A stretch of DNA of 5,560 nucleotides, taken from NCBI GenBank assembly GCA_018263495.1, contig JAANXC010000045.1:1-5560 (forward strand), read 5' to 3'. Source of the stretch: Nitrososphaerota archaeon (lineage in GTDB: Archaea > Thermoproteota > Nitrososphaeria > Nitrososphaerales > Nitrosopumilaceae). Shown here in pieces: positions 1-4,945 of this stretch (position 1 is its first letter; every line of letters starts with the position of its first letter). The translations under genes were made by a program, and so were the position numbers. The notes below the pieces were generated by a model that was given only the letters and a program-made list of their open reading frames with translations, was not told where the DNA came from and did not search any database.

Positions 1-96
1 TGGACCGTCTTTCAATTCTACTAGAATTTCAGCATTATCAGGTTCAAATAGTGATTCTAGAATTTTTTCGCTTTCATTTGTAGCGTCATTTGACAT
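1..96 (-). CDS. N-terminal 32 codons of an unidentified protein, possibly a small winged-helix regulator (partial)
   Basis: Reading the minus strand from an ATG at 96 gives 32 open codons to the window edge, beginning MSNDATNESEK and continuing through the segment ILESLFEPDNAEILVELKDG. An in-frame TAA lies six codons upstream of the ATG (after GAC GAA ATC), so this ATG is the only ATG start available in that stretch. The start sits about 25 bp from the centre of a TATA-like element (117-126), as expected for a leaderless archaeal gene. The polar N-terminus followed by a helical ILESLF..xxAEILVEL pattern resembles the first helices of ArsR-like or other winged-helix DNA-binding proteins, but the recognition helix would lie outside the window, so this identity is only a guess. 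It is divergent from the ribosomal protein genes and could share control with them. Confidence 0.7.
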   Translation of the reverse strand, partial: MSNDATNESEKILESLFEPDNAEILVELKDGP

Positions 97-116
97 GATT
101 TCGTCTTAGCGTACAA

Positions 117-126
117 AATTATAATT
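117..126 (-). promoter_or_regulatory. TATA-like element for the leftward gene
   Basis: AATTATAATT is centred about 25 bp upstream of the ATG at 96 on the minus strand. This matches the usual archaeal spacing between TATA centre and transcription start, so the transcript should begin at or within a few bases of the start codon. No Shine-Dalgarno-like motif precedes that ATG, which agrees with a leaderless mRNA. The element is nearly palindromic and AT-rich sequence is common here, so it is a prediction. Confidence 0.5.
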
Positions 127-168
127 CTATCCATAAATCATTCAAAATAATTCATAACCTCAGCATGG

Positions 169-176
169 TTTTTATC
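169..176 (+). promoter_or_regulatory. TATA box for the rps13-rps4 unit
   Basis: TTTTTATC, followed by a GGGG run, has its centre at about 172.5. Archaeal initiation about 26-27 bp downstream would fall near 199-200, on the TTG start codon of rps13. It is the best TATA-like sequence in the rightward direction within the 97-199 intergenic region. The spacing supports both the promoter call and the TTG start. Confidence 0.6.
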
Positions 177-199
177 GGGGTCACTGAAAATCTTGATGC

Positions 200-850
200 T
201 TGACTGCTGAATATCAATATATGGTAAGGATCGTCGGAAACGACATTCCTGGAGAGAGAAAAATGATAGTTGGACTTACCCAGATAAGAGGTGTTGGTTA
301 TATGTTTGCTAATACAATCTTAAACGTTTTAAAAATAAATCCTGATCAAAGAATTGGTTATTTGTCACCAGAACAGATTAAATCAATTGAAAATGTTATA
401 AAAAATCCATCAACGTCTAATTTTCCATCTTGGTTTTTAAACAGAAGAAAAGATGTTGAAACAGGAGAAGATAAGCATTTGATAACTTCTGATATTGCAT
501 TTACAGTAAGAAATGATATTGAAAGAGAGAAAACCAGTGGTAGCTGGAGAGGAATTCGTCACATGTTTGGATTAAAAGTTAGAGGACAACGTACTAGATG
601 TACTGGTAGAAAAGGCGGAGCAGTTGGTGTTGCTAAAGGAGGCAAAGTAATGCCAGCACGAGAAGGAGCAGCTGAAGCTGGTGCAGAAGGAGCAGCTGAA
701 GCTGGTGCAGAAGGAGCAGCTGAAGCTGGTGCAGAAGGAGCAGCGACATCTAAAGAAGGTTCAGAAAAGAAGGAAGCACCTGCAGCTGGAAAGAAGGAAG
801 CACCTGCAGCTGGAAAGAAGGAAGCACCTGCAGCTGACAAGAAGAAATAG
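200..850 (+). CDS. rps13: 30S ribosomal protein S13 (uS13), with a repeat-built C-terminal tail
   Basis: S13 sits in the head of the small ribosomal subunit and contacts the P-site tRNA and the bridge to the large subunit. The family is recognised from the N-terminal VRIVGNDIPG (residues 9-18), the helix-two-turn-helix-like region IRGVGYMFANTILN (29-42), and the C-terminal rRNA-binding stretch GLKVRGQRTRCTGRKGG (124-140). The start is TTG at 200. It was preferred over ATG 221 because archaeal S13 proteins carry an E-Y-x-x-I/V-V-R-I start, which is preserved here as EYQYMVRI, and because TTG lies where a transcript from the TATA box at 169-176 should begin. Archaeal S13 is usually about 150 residues, so this 216-residue protein has about 60 extra residues (155-216). 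These are three and a half copies of EGAAEAGA, a short linker, and three copies of KKEAPAAG/D. The extension is probably a disordered, surface-exposed tail (inference). rps4 follows after 9 bp and is probably co-transcribed. Confidence 0.95.
   Translation: MTAEYQYMVRIVGNDIPGERKMIVGLTQIRGVGYMFANTILNVLKINPDQRIGYLSPEQIKSIENVIKNPSTSNFPSWFLNRRKDVETGEDKHLITSDIAFTVRNDIEREKTSGSWRGIRHMFGLKVRGQRTRCTGRKGGAVGVAKGGKVMPAREGAAEAGAEGAAEAGAEGAAEAGAEGAATSKEGSEKKEAPAAGKKEAPAAGKKEAPAADKKK
662..744 (+). repeat. 24-bp direct tandem repeat, about 3.5 copies (EGAAEAGA array)
   Basis: The unit gaaggagcagctgaagctgg+tgca occurs at 662-685, 686-709 and 710-733 without a mismatch, followed by an 11-base partial copy at 734-744. 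The unit is a multiple of three, so each copy adds eight residues (EGAAEAGA) in frame to the S13 tail. Identity at synonymous positions indicates recent expansion or homogenisation by slippage or unequal recombination. Confidence 0.97.
767..838 (+). repeat. Second 24-bp direct tandem repeat, three copies (KKEAPAAG array)
   Basis: The unit aagaaggaagcacctgcagc+tgga lies at 767-790, 791-814 and 815-838. The first two copies are identical and the third differs only in its last codon (GAC instead of GGA, giving D for G). It encodes KKEAPAAG repeats ending in the basic KKK of the S13 C-terminus. It differs from the array at 662-744 in sequence and charge but has the same 24-bp period and shares a GCAGCTG core. 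Confidence 0.97.
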
Positions 851-859
851 ATGATTTAG

Positions 860-1474
860 ATGGGAGATCCTAAAACACCAAGAAGAGTTTGGAAGAAACC
901 TAAGCGTCCACTTAATTACGATCTTATGATGGATGAATTAAAAACTCTTGGCACATTTGGATTAAAAACAAAAAAAGAATTATGGAAAACACAAACGGAG
1001 TTATCAAGAGTAAGGTTACAAGCCCGTTCTTTACTCGCATTAAGACAAGAAGAACGAGAGAGAAAAGAACCTATACTAATACAATCACTTTCAAAAATTG
1101 GATTAGTAGATCAAAATTCAACTTTAGATGACGTGTTAAACTTACAAGTTAATGATTTACTGTCACGCCGTTTACAAACTATGGCACAAAAAAAATTATT
1201 TTTTAAAACTCCATATCAAGCACGTCAGGCAATTGTCCACGGACATGTAATGATTGGAGATAGTGTTGTTACAATTCCATCATATATTGTTAAAACTGAG
1301 GAGGAAACAAAGATTCGCTTAATCCCTGAATCACGCTTTAATGAAACATTATCCAAACCAGAATCAGATTTGGGAAGTCCTGAAACGGAAAATCTAGAGA
1401 TTGAAACTGGTGATCAGCCTAAAAATGAAGAACCACCAGTTAAACAAGATGCAGAGAAAGAATCAACTGAATAA
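860..1474 (+). CDS. rps4: 30S ribosomal protein S4 (uS4)
   Basis: S4 is a primary 16S rRNA binding protein that starts assembly of the 30S body. The archaeal type is recognised from the N-terminal MGDPKTPRRVWKKPKRP, the YDLMMDELKTLGTFGLKTKKELWK region (residues 20-43) and the S4 RNA-binding domain around 101-145 (LSRRLQTMAQKK, then YQARQAIVHGHVMIGDSVV). After about residue 156 comes a 48-residue tail with 15 acidic residues and only 5 Lys/Arg, likely disordered; the total length of 204 is slightly above that typical for archaeal S4. The start ATG at 860 follows the rps13 stop by 9 bp. The only ribosome-binding signal is a weak GATGAT at 850-855, so coupling to rps13 translation is likely. In most archaea rps11 and rpoD follow S4, but here glmS does. 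Confidence 0.96.
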   Translation: MGDPKTPRRVWKKPKRPLNYDLMMDELKTLGTFGLKTKKELWKTQTELSRVRLQARSLLALRQEERERKEPILIQSLSKIGLVDQNSTLDDVLNLQVNDLLSRRLQTMAQKKLFFKTPYQARQAIVHGHVMIGDSVVTIPSYIVKTEEETKIRLIPESRFNETLSKPESDLGSPETENLEIETGDQPKNEEPPVKQDAEKESTE

Positions 1475-1492
1475 TCATAAGTTAAGCTTATC

Positions 1493-1500
1493 AATATACA
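1493..1500 (+). promoter_or_regulatory. Possible TATA element for glmS
   Basis: AATATACA in the 51-bp gap after rps4 is centred about 29-30 bp upstream of the glmS ATG at 1526. Initiation would then fall at the start codon or a few bases before it. No GGTG-type Shine-Dalgarno site precedes glmS, which fits its own leaderless promoter better than read-through translation from rps4. The surrounding sequence is AT-rich, so the exact element is uncertain. Confidence 0.42.
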
Positions 1501-1510
1501 AAAATCTAAT

Positions 1511-1520
1511 TTCTTAAGAA
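1511..1520. promoter_or_regulatory. 10-bp perfect palindrome just upstream of glmS, possible operator
   Basis: TTCTTAAGAA is a perfect inverted repeat ending five bases before the glmS ATG, between the possible TATA element and the start codon. A protein bound there would block initiation. A 10-bp AT-rich palindrome can easily arise by chance, so this is only a candidate site. Confidence 0.2.
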
Positions 1521-1525
1521 TCAAA

Positions 1526-3280
1526 ATGTGTTCAATTATAGGCTACCGTGGAAAGAATTCTGCAGCACCAATACTAGTCAATGGATTACAAAGGATGGAG
1601 TATAGGGGTTATGATAGCGTAGGTATTGCAACCAAATCAAAAAACCAGATTCTGCTTAGAAAAGGAGTTGGGAAGGTAGTAGAGGTAAATAATGCTATAC
1701 AACTTGATGGACTTCCTGGCAACATTGGTATAGGTCACACACGATGGGCAACACATGGTAAAGTAACTGAAAAAAATGCACATCCACACCCAAGCAATTC
1801 TGGTAAAATTGCAATCGTTCACAATGGAATCATTGAAAATTTTGAAGAATTAAAATCAAATTTACAAAAAAAAGGTTTTGATTTTCATAGTGAGACTGAC
1901 ACGGAAGTTATTGCTAATCTAATTCAACTAAATTTTGATGAAACCCCAGATGTAAAACAGGCTATTATTAAAACAGTTGCACAGCTGAAAGGGCATTATT
2001 CTTTTGTAGTAATTTTTGAAGATGGTACTATTGCTGGTGCGCGATTTCATGAACCGCTAATTGTAGGAGTAGGAAAGAACAGCTACTATTTGTCTAGTGA
2101 TGTACTGGGTTTCATAGAAAAAACAGATGATGCGATTTATCTGGATAATGAAGATTTTGTAATTCTGAATGATACTGGATTACATGTTTTTGGTTTTGAT
2201 GGCTCGTCTGTCAAATATCAAATTACAAAAGTTTCAAAAGAATTTGCAGATGTTTACAAGGGTGATTATGCACATTTTACACTAAAGGAAATTTCAGAGC
2301 AGCCTGATTCAATATCACAAGCAGGTAACAACGATCAAATTCAACAATTTGTTGACGGTATCAAGCAAGCAAAAAATTTGTACATTACTGGAAGTGGAAC
2401 CAGTTACAATGCGGCTGAAATAGCAAAATATCTAATGTCAAAATTTGCAAAAATTAAGATAAATACTGTAATTGCAAGTGAATTACCATTTTCGCCAGAT
2501 GATATTGAACCTGATTCAACACTTGTTGCTATTTCGCAAAGTGGCGAAAGCGCTGATGTGTTAGAAGCTGTCAAAATTGCTAAAGAATCAAATACGAATG
2601 TTTTGTCAATTGTAAATCATCTAAACTCATCACTTTCACAAGAATCATCATTAGTAATGGGATTAAATTGTGGACCGGAAATTGGAGTTGCTGCAACAAA
2701 GAGCTTTACGTCACAACTTGCAATACTATACAAAATCACTGATAAACTGTGTAATGGTTGCATTAATCCGGATTGGGAAAATGCATCATCAATAATTTCT
2801 CAGGTTCTATCAAATCAATCAAGGATAAAAGAAATAGCTAAGGATCTTAAGGATGTAACAGACATCTATGTTCTTGGGAGAGGTATTCATCTTCCAATTG
2901 CCAGAGAGGCTGCTCTAAAACTAAAAGAACTTTCATACATTCATGCAGAAGGCATACCTGGTGGAGAGCTAAAGCATGGACCGTTGGCTTTAATGGATTC
3001 AAACGTCTATGTGATAATAATTAATCCAAATGATTCAACATATAATGACACGTTAAACAGTGCCAATGAAATTAAAGCAAGAGGCGCAAAAATTATTGGA
3101 ATTTCAGATAAGGAAAGTGATATCTATGATTATTGGGTTAAGATTCCCTCAATTGATGAATCATTATATCCAATAATTGAAATTATTCCAATCCAACTAT
3201 TAGCATACTACTCTGCATTAGAAAAGAAAACCAACCCTGACTATCCAAGAAATCTAGCAAAGTCTGTTACTGTGAAGTAG
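1526..3280 (+). CDS. glmS: Glutamine--fructose-6-phosphate aminotransferase (isomerizing)
   Basis: GlmS converts fructose-6-phosphate and glutamine to glucosamine-6-phosphate and glutamate in the cytoplasm, the first step to UDP-GlcNAc. Residues 2 to about 235 form a class II glutaminase domain. Cys2 becomes the N-terminal nucleophile after Met removal, followed by GHTRWATHG (70-78), NAHPH (84-88), HNG (99-101) and SETDTEV (122-128). Two SIS sugar-isomerase domains follow: GSGTSYNAAEIAKY (289-302) with ISQSGESADV (336-345) and GVAATKS (387-393), then REAALKLKELSYIHAEG (460-476) with GGELKHGPLA (479-488). Aligned to E. coli GlmS, K465, E468, H484 and K579 match catalytic K485, E488, H504 and K603, and the C-terminus PRNLAKSVTV is intact. 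The length of 584 compares with about 609 in E. coli, the difference lying in linkers. All catalytic residues are present, so the enzyme should be active. The product probably feeds glycan or S-layer glycosylation (inference). The 3' end overlaps cobT on the opposite strand by 14 bp. Confidence 0.97.
   Translation: MCSIIGYRGKNSAAPILVNGLQRMEYRGYDSVGIATKSKNQILLRKGVGKVVEVNNAIQLDGLPGNIGIGHTRWATHGKVTEKNAHPHPSNSGKIAIVHNGIIENFEELKSNLQKKGFDFHSETDTEVIANLIQLNFDETPDVKQAIIKTVAQLKGHYSFVVIFEDGTIAGARFHEPLIVGVGKNSYYLSSDVLGFIEKTDDAIYLDNEDFVILNDTGLHVFGFDGSSVKYQITKVSKEFADVYKGDYAHFTLKEISEQPDSISQAGNNDQIQQFVDGIKQAKNLYITGSGTSYNAAEIAKYLMSKFAKIKINTVIASELPFSPDDIEPDSTLVAISQSGESADVLEAVKIAKESNTNVLSIVNHLNSSLSQESSLVMGLNCGPEIGVAATKSFTSQLAILYKITDKLCNGCINPDWENASSIISQVLSNQSRIKEIAKDLKDVTDIYVLGRGIHLPIAREAALKLKELSYIHAEGIPGGELKHGPLALMDSNVYVIIINPNDSTYNDTLNSANEIKARGAKIIGISDKESDIYDYWVKIPSIDESLYPIIEIIPIQLLAYYSALEKKTNPDYPRNLAKSVTVK
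3221..3230 (-). terminator. Pyrimidine-rich tract, possible terminator for the cobT operon
   Basis: On the minus strand this stretch reads TTTTCTTTTC and begins about 37 bases after the cobT stop, inside the 3' end of glmS. Interrupted T-rich tracts can terminate archaeal transcription, though less well than an uninterrupted run. Its position mirrors the T7 tract used as the probable glmS terminator. Confidence 0.25.
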
Positions 3281-4331
3281 TAACCCGTGAATACTCTTTA
3301 TCAATCAATTCTAACAATTTTTTTGAATCTATACCAGTTTTGAGAATTGAAGCAATCATGCTTCCGCCAGCTCCAACTCCCTCCTTTACAAATCCTTTTG
3401 AATAAGCACGCAAACCGTCAAACTTTGAATTCTTCAATTTTGGGTCTATAGATAAGACGGGAATGTCAGAAATTGATTTTACCATATCCAACAAGTTCGC
3501 ATCTTTATCATCAATTATGTAAGACGTAGTTCCTATTGCAACTCTGTTTTCATCATATCCTGTTGATTTTGCTATAGCAAGAACTGCAGCCATCTGAGTA
3601 CCTCCTGCTAAAATTACGTTTGTGATCTCAGAGGCAGTGCTTAGCATACCCGCGACAAACGGTATCATTGGATCACCAACATTTGCTATCACATCATATG
3701 GCTCTTTAGAATCAGAACGCTTTAGTGCTTTTTCAACAACTCCATTTTTTAATGATTGAGGATTTTTGGGCATGCTTGAACTTACATGTGCATCTACTCC
3801 CAAACTTTTCAAAACAGCAAGCGCAGTAGTAGTTCCTGCAGGAATACTTTCACCAATTATAAGGCAATCAGTGCATGAAGCTAACGTTCTGCCAAGTATC
3901 CTGCCACAGTCAATAGCGTGCATAACATTAGACTGTTCAAGTCCAGGTTCTATGGCTATATTTTTACCAGGAGTGATATCGGTTTGAAAATATGGGAGTT
4001 TTGGAGAAATTTTGCTTCCAGCATTAATAATTACTTGCGGGATGCTTGCTGATTCCAAAGCTGCCTTGGTCAGAAGAGCGGGTGTTGGTTTTCCATCCGG
4101 TGTCATCGGGATCATATCTATACTTTTACAGGATCCATAGTGAAGAAATTCCGCGTCTGCAGCTGGAGTAAATTTGATGAAATCTGCATCAGCTCCAGCC
4201 ACTGTAATTCCAGGAATTTCACATGTTTCTGTATAGGAAATTACAAATGAAAAAAGAAACTGCTTCTGCTCAATATCTTTTATGAATTTTTGTCCTTTTT
4301 CCTCATTGCAATGAATTTTGATATCAGACAT
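3267..4331 (-). CDS. cobT: Archaeal CobT: nicotinate-nucleotide phosphoribosyltransferase of cobalamin lower-ligand assembly (TIGR00303/UPF0284 type)
   Basis: CobT transfers phosphoribose from nicotinate mononucleotide to the lower-ligand base (5,6-dimethylbenzimidazole) to give alpha-ribazole phosphate, a late step in cobalamin synthesis in the cytoplasm. The 354-residue length fits the family. Visible motifs are the glycine-rich GESIPAGTTTAL (160-171), NVGDPMIPFVAGM (217-229), AGGTQMAAV (242-250), GTTSYIIDD (267-275) and KEGVGAGGS (316-324). Glu317 in the last motif is a candidate for the catalytic glutamate, which is also E317 in Salmonella CobT, although the two proteins are distant and the equivalence is inferred. 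ATG 4331 follows the stop of the MBL gene by 2 bp (TAATTATG), with a GGTG ribosome-binding motif at 4339-4342. It is the last gene of the minus-strand operon. Ammonia-oxidising archaea are known cobalamin producers. The exact base used cannot be read from the sequence. Confidence 0.88.
   Translation of the reverse strand: MSDIKIHCNEEKGQKFIKDIEQKQFLFSFVISYTETCEIPGITVAGADADFIKFTPAADAEFLHYGSCKSIDMIPMTPDGKPTPALLTKAALESASIPQVIINAGSKISPKLPYFQTDITPGKNIAIEPGLEQSNVMHAIDCGRILGRTLASCTDCLIIGESIPAGTTTALAVLKSLGVDAHVSSSMPKNPQSLKNGVVEKALKRSDSKEPYDVIANVGDPMIPFVAGMLSTASEITNVILAGGTQMAAVLAIAKSTGYDENRVAIGTTSYIIDDKDANLLDMVKSISDIPVLSIDPKLKNSKFDGLRAYSKGFVKEGVGAGGSMIASILKTGIDSKKLLELIDKEYSRVTTSQ
3318..3324 (+). terminator. 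T-tract, probable terminator for glmS
   Basis: A run of seven T (after CAA, before GAA) begins 38 bases past the glmS stop. Archaeal RNA polymerase terminates at U-rich tracts without needing a hairpin, and no clear hairpin is visible here. The tract lies inside the 3' part of the opposing cobT gene, so glmS transcripts would carry a short antisense segment to cobT. Confidence 0.4.
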
Positions 4332-4333
4332 AA

Positions 4334-4945
4334 TTAGCCACCCATTCGTTCAACAAATTCTGCCTCAGATATCTTTTGCATTACAAAGTTTGTTCTTTTT
4401 TCGCTTCCAATAGTGGATGTTGGAGATGAGCCATAATCATGACCTGGATACAAAACTAGATCATCACTAAGATTTGCAATAACATCAGACAAACTGTGAT
4501 AAAGTTCCCTTGCACTTCCTCCTGGCAAATCAATCCGACCACAATTTCCTACAAACAAAGTATCACCGGAAAAAATTTTTCCGTCACCCACTAGACAAAT
4601 ACTGTCTTTAGAATGTCCAGGCGTGTGATATACAGCAAGTTCAGAACAGCCAAATTTTATAGAATCCCCGTCTGAAACTGTCAAGTCATTTTTTAGTTGT
4701 GATGCACTATGCTGAACAATCTTTACACTGAGCTCTTTTGCCAATTCCTCATTTCCTCTGGTATGGTCATCATGCCAATGAGTATTAATGATATACTTTG
4801 GATTGAGATTTTGTTCGTTGATAATTTCAGTTAACTTTTCCAAATCCCACGATGGATCAATCACAATTGCTTCATGTGTAGATTCGTCTTCAACAATGTA
4901 TGAAAAATTCTGCATTGGACCCACTGGAATTTGATACACCTTCAT
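4334..4945 (-). CDS. Metallo-beta-lactamase-fold hydrolase, glyoxalase II / persulfide dioxygenase-like
   Basis: A 203-residue MBL-fold protein with all seven usual metal ligands: THWHDDH (H56, H58, D60, H61), TPGHSKDS (H111), SGDTLF (D128) and YPGHDYG (H169). The FVGNCGRIDLPGGS stretch (131-144) and the ending EAEFVERMGG resemble ETHE1/YcbL-type proteins (compare the CGRTD and EEFVKIMG patterns of ETHE1) more than classical GloB. Classical glyoxalase II is about 250 residues with a C-terminal helical glutathione-binding domain, which is absent here. A glutathione thioester is therefore an unlikely substrate; another thiol ester or a persulfide is more plausible, but it cannot be decided from sequence. 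No signal peptide is seen, so it is probably cytoplasmic. The start ATG overlaps the nnrE stop (ATGA), with GGTG at 4950-4953 four bases upstream, indicating coupled translation. cobT follows after 2 bp. Confidence 0.88.
   Translation of the reverse strand: MKVYQIPVGPMQNFSYIVEDESTHEAIVIDPSWDLEKLTEIINEQNLNPKYIINTHWHDDHTRGNEELAKELSVKIVQHSASQLKNDLTVSDGDSIKFGCSELAVYHTPGHSKDSICLVGDGKIFSGDTLFVGNCGRIDLPGGSARELYHSLSDVIANLSDDLVLYPGHDYGSSPTSTIGSEKRTNFVMQKISEAEFVERMGG
4339..4342 (-). promoter_or_regulatory. Shine-Dalgarno-like site for cobT
   Basis: GGTG, within GGGTGG, lies 7 bases before the cobT ATG. It overlaps the last codons of the MBL gene (GGTGGC encodes its final Gly-Gly). It matches part of the archaeal anti-SD complement GGAGGTGATC. 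Genes inside the operon carry such sites whereas genes behind promoters do not. Confidence 0.45.

Noticed and set aside
221..223. ATG as the rps13 start
   Set aside because: It would remove the EYQY segment that S13 homologues carry before VRI and would move the start 21 bp away from the expected transcription start.
662..838. Repeats as a CRISPR array or mobile element end
   Set aside because: The copies abut directly without spacers, have a codon-multiple period and stay in the S13 reading frame, so they are coding minisatellites.
559..840. Open frame of 93 codons on the minus strand
   Set aside because: It is antisense to the S13 repeat arrays; its Ala/Pro/Ser-rich low-complexity product is what a reversed GC-rich repeat gives, and it resembles no family.
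1477..1491. Hairpin ATAAG-TTAAG-CTTAT after rps4 as a terminator
   Set aside because: A five-base-pair AT-rich stem with no following T-run is too weak to call a terminator.
1637..1822. Open frame of 61 codons on the minus strand
   Set aside because: Antisense to the conserved glutaminase domain of glmS; the product is Tyr/Cys-rich without motifs.
3172..3190. AATAATT...AATTATT inverted repeat near the glmS end
   Set aside because: It lies in the codons for an Ile-rich segment (PIIEIIPI) of GlmS and is explained by coding and base composition.
3766..3987. Open frame of 73 codons on the plus strand
   Set aside because: Antisense to the conserved core of cobT, with no recognisable motif or start signals.
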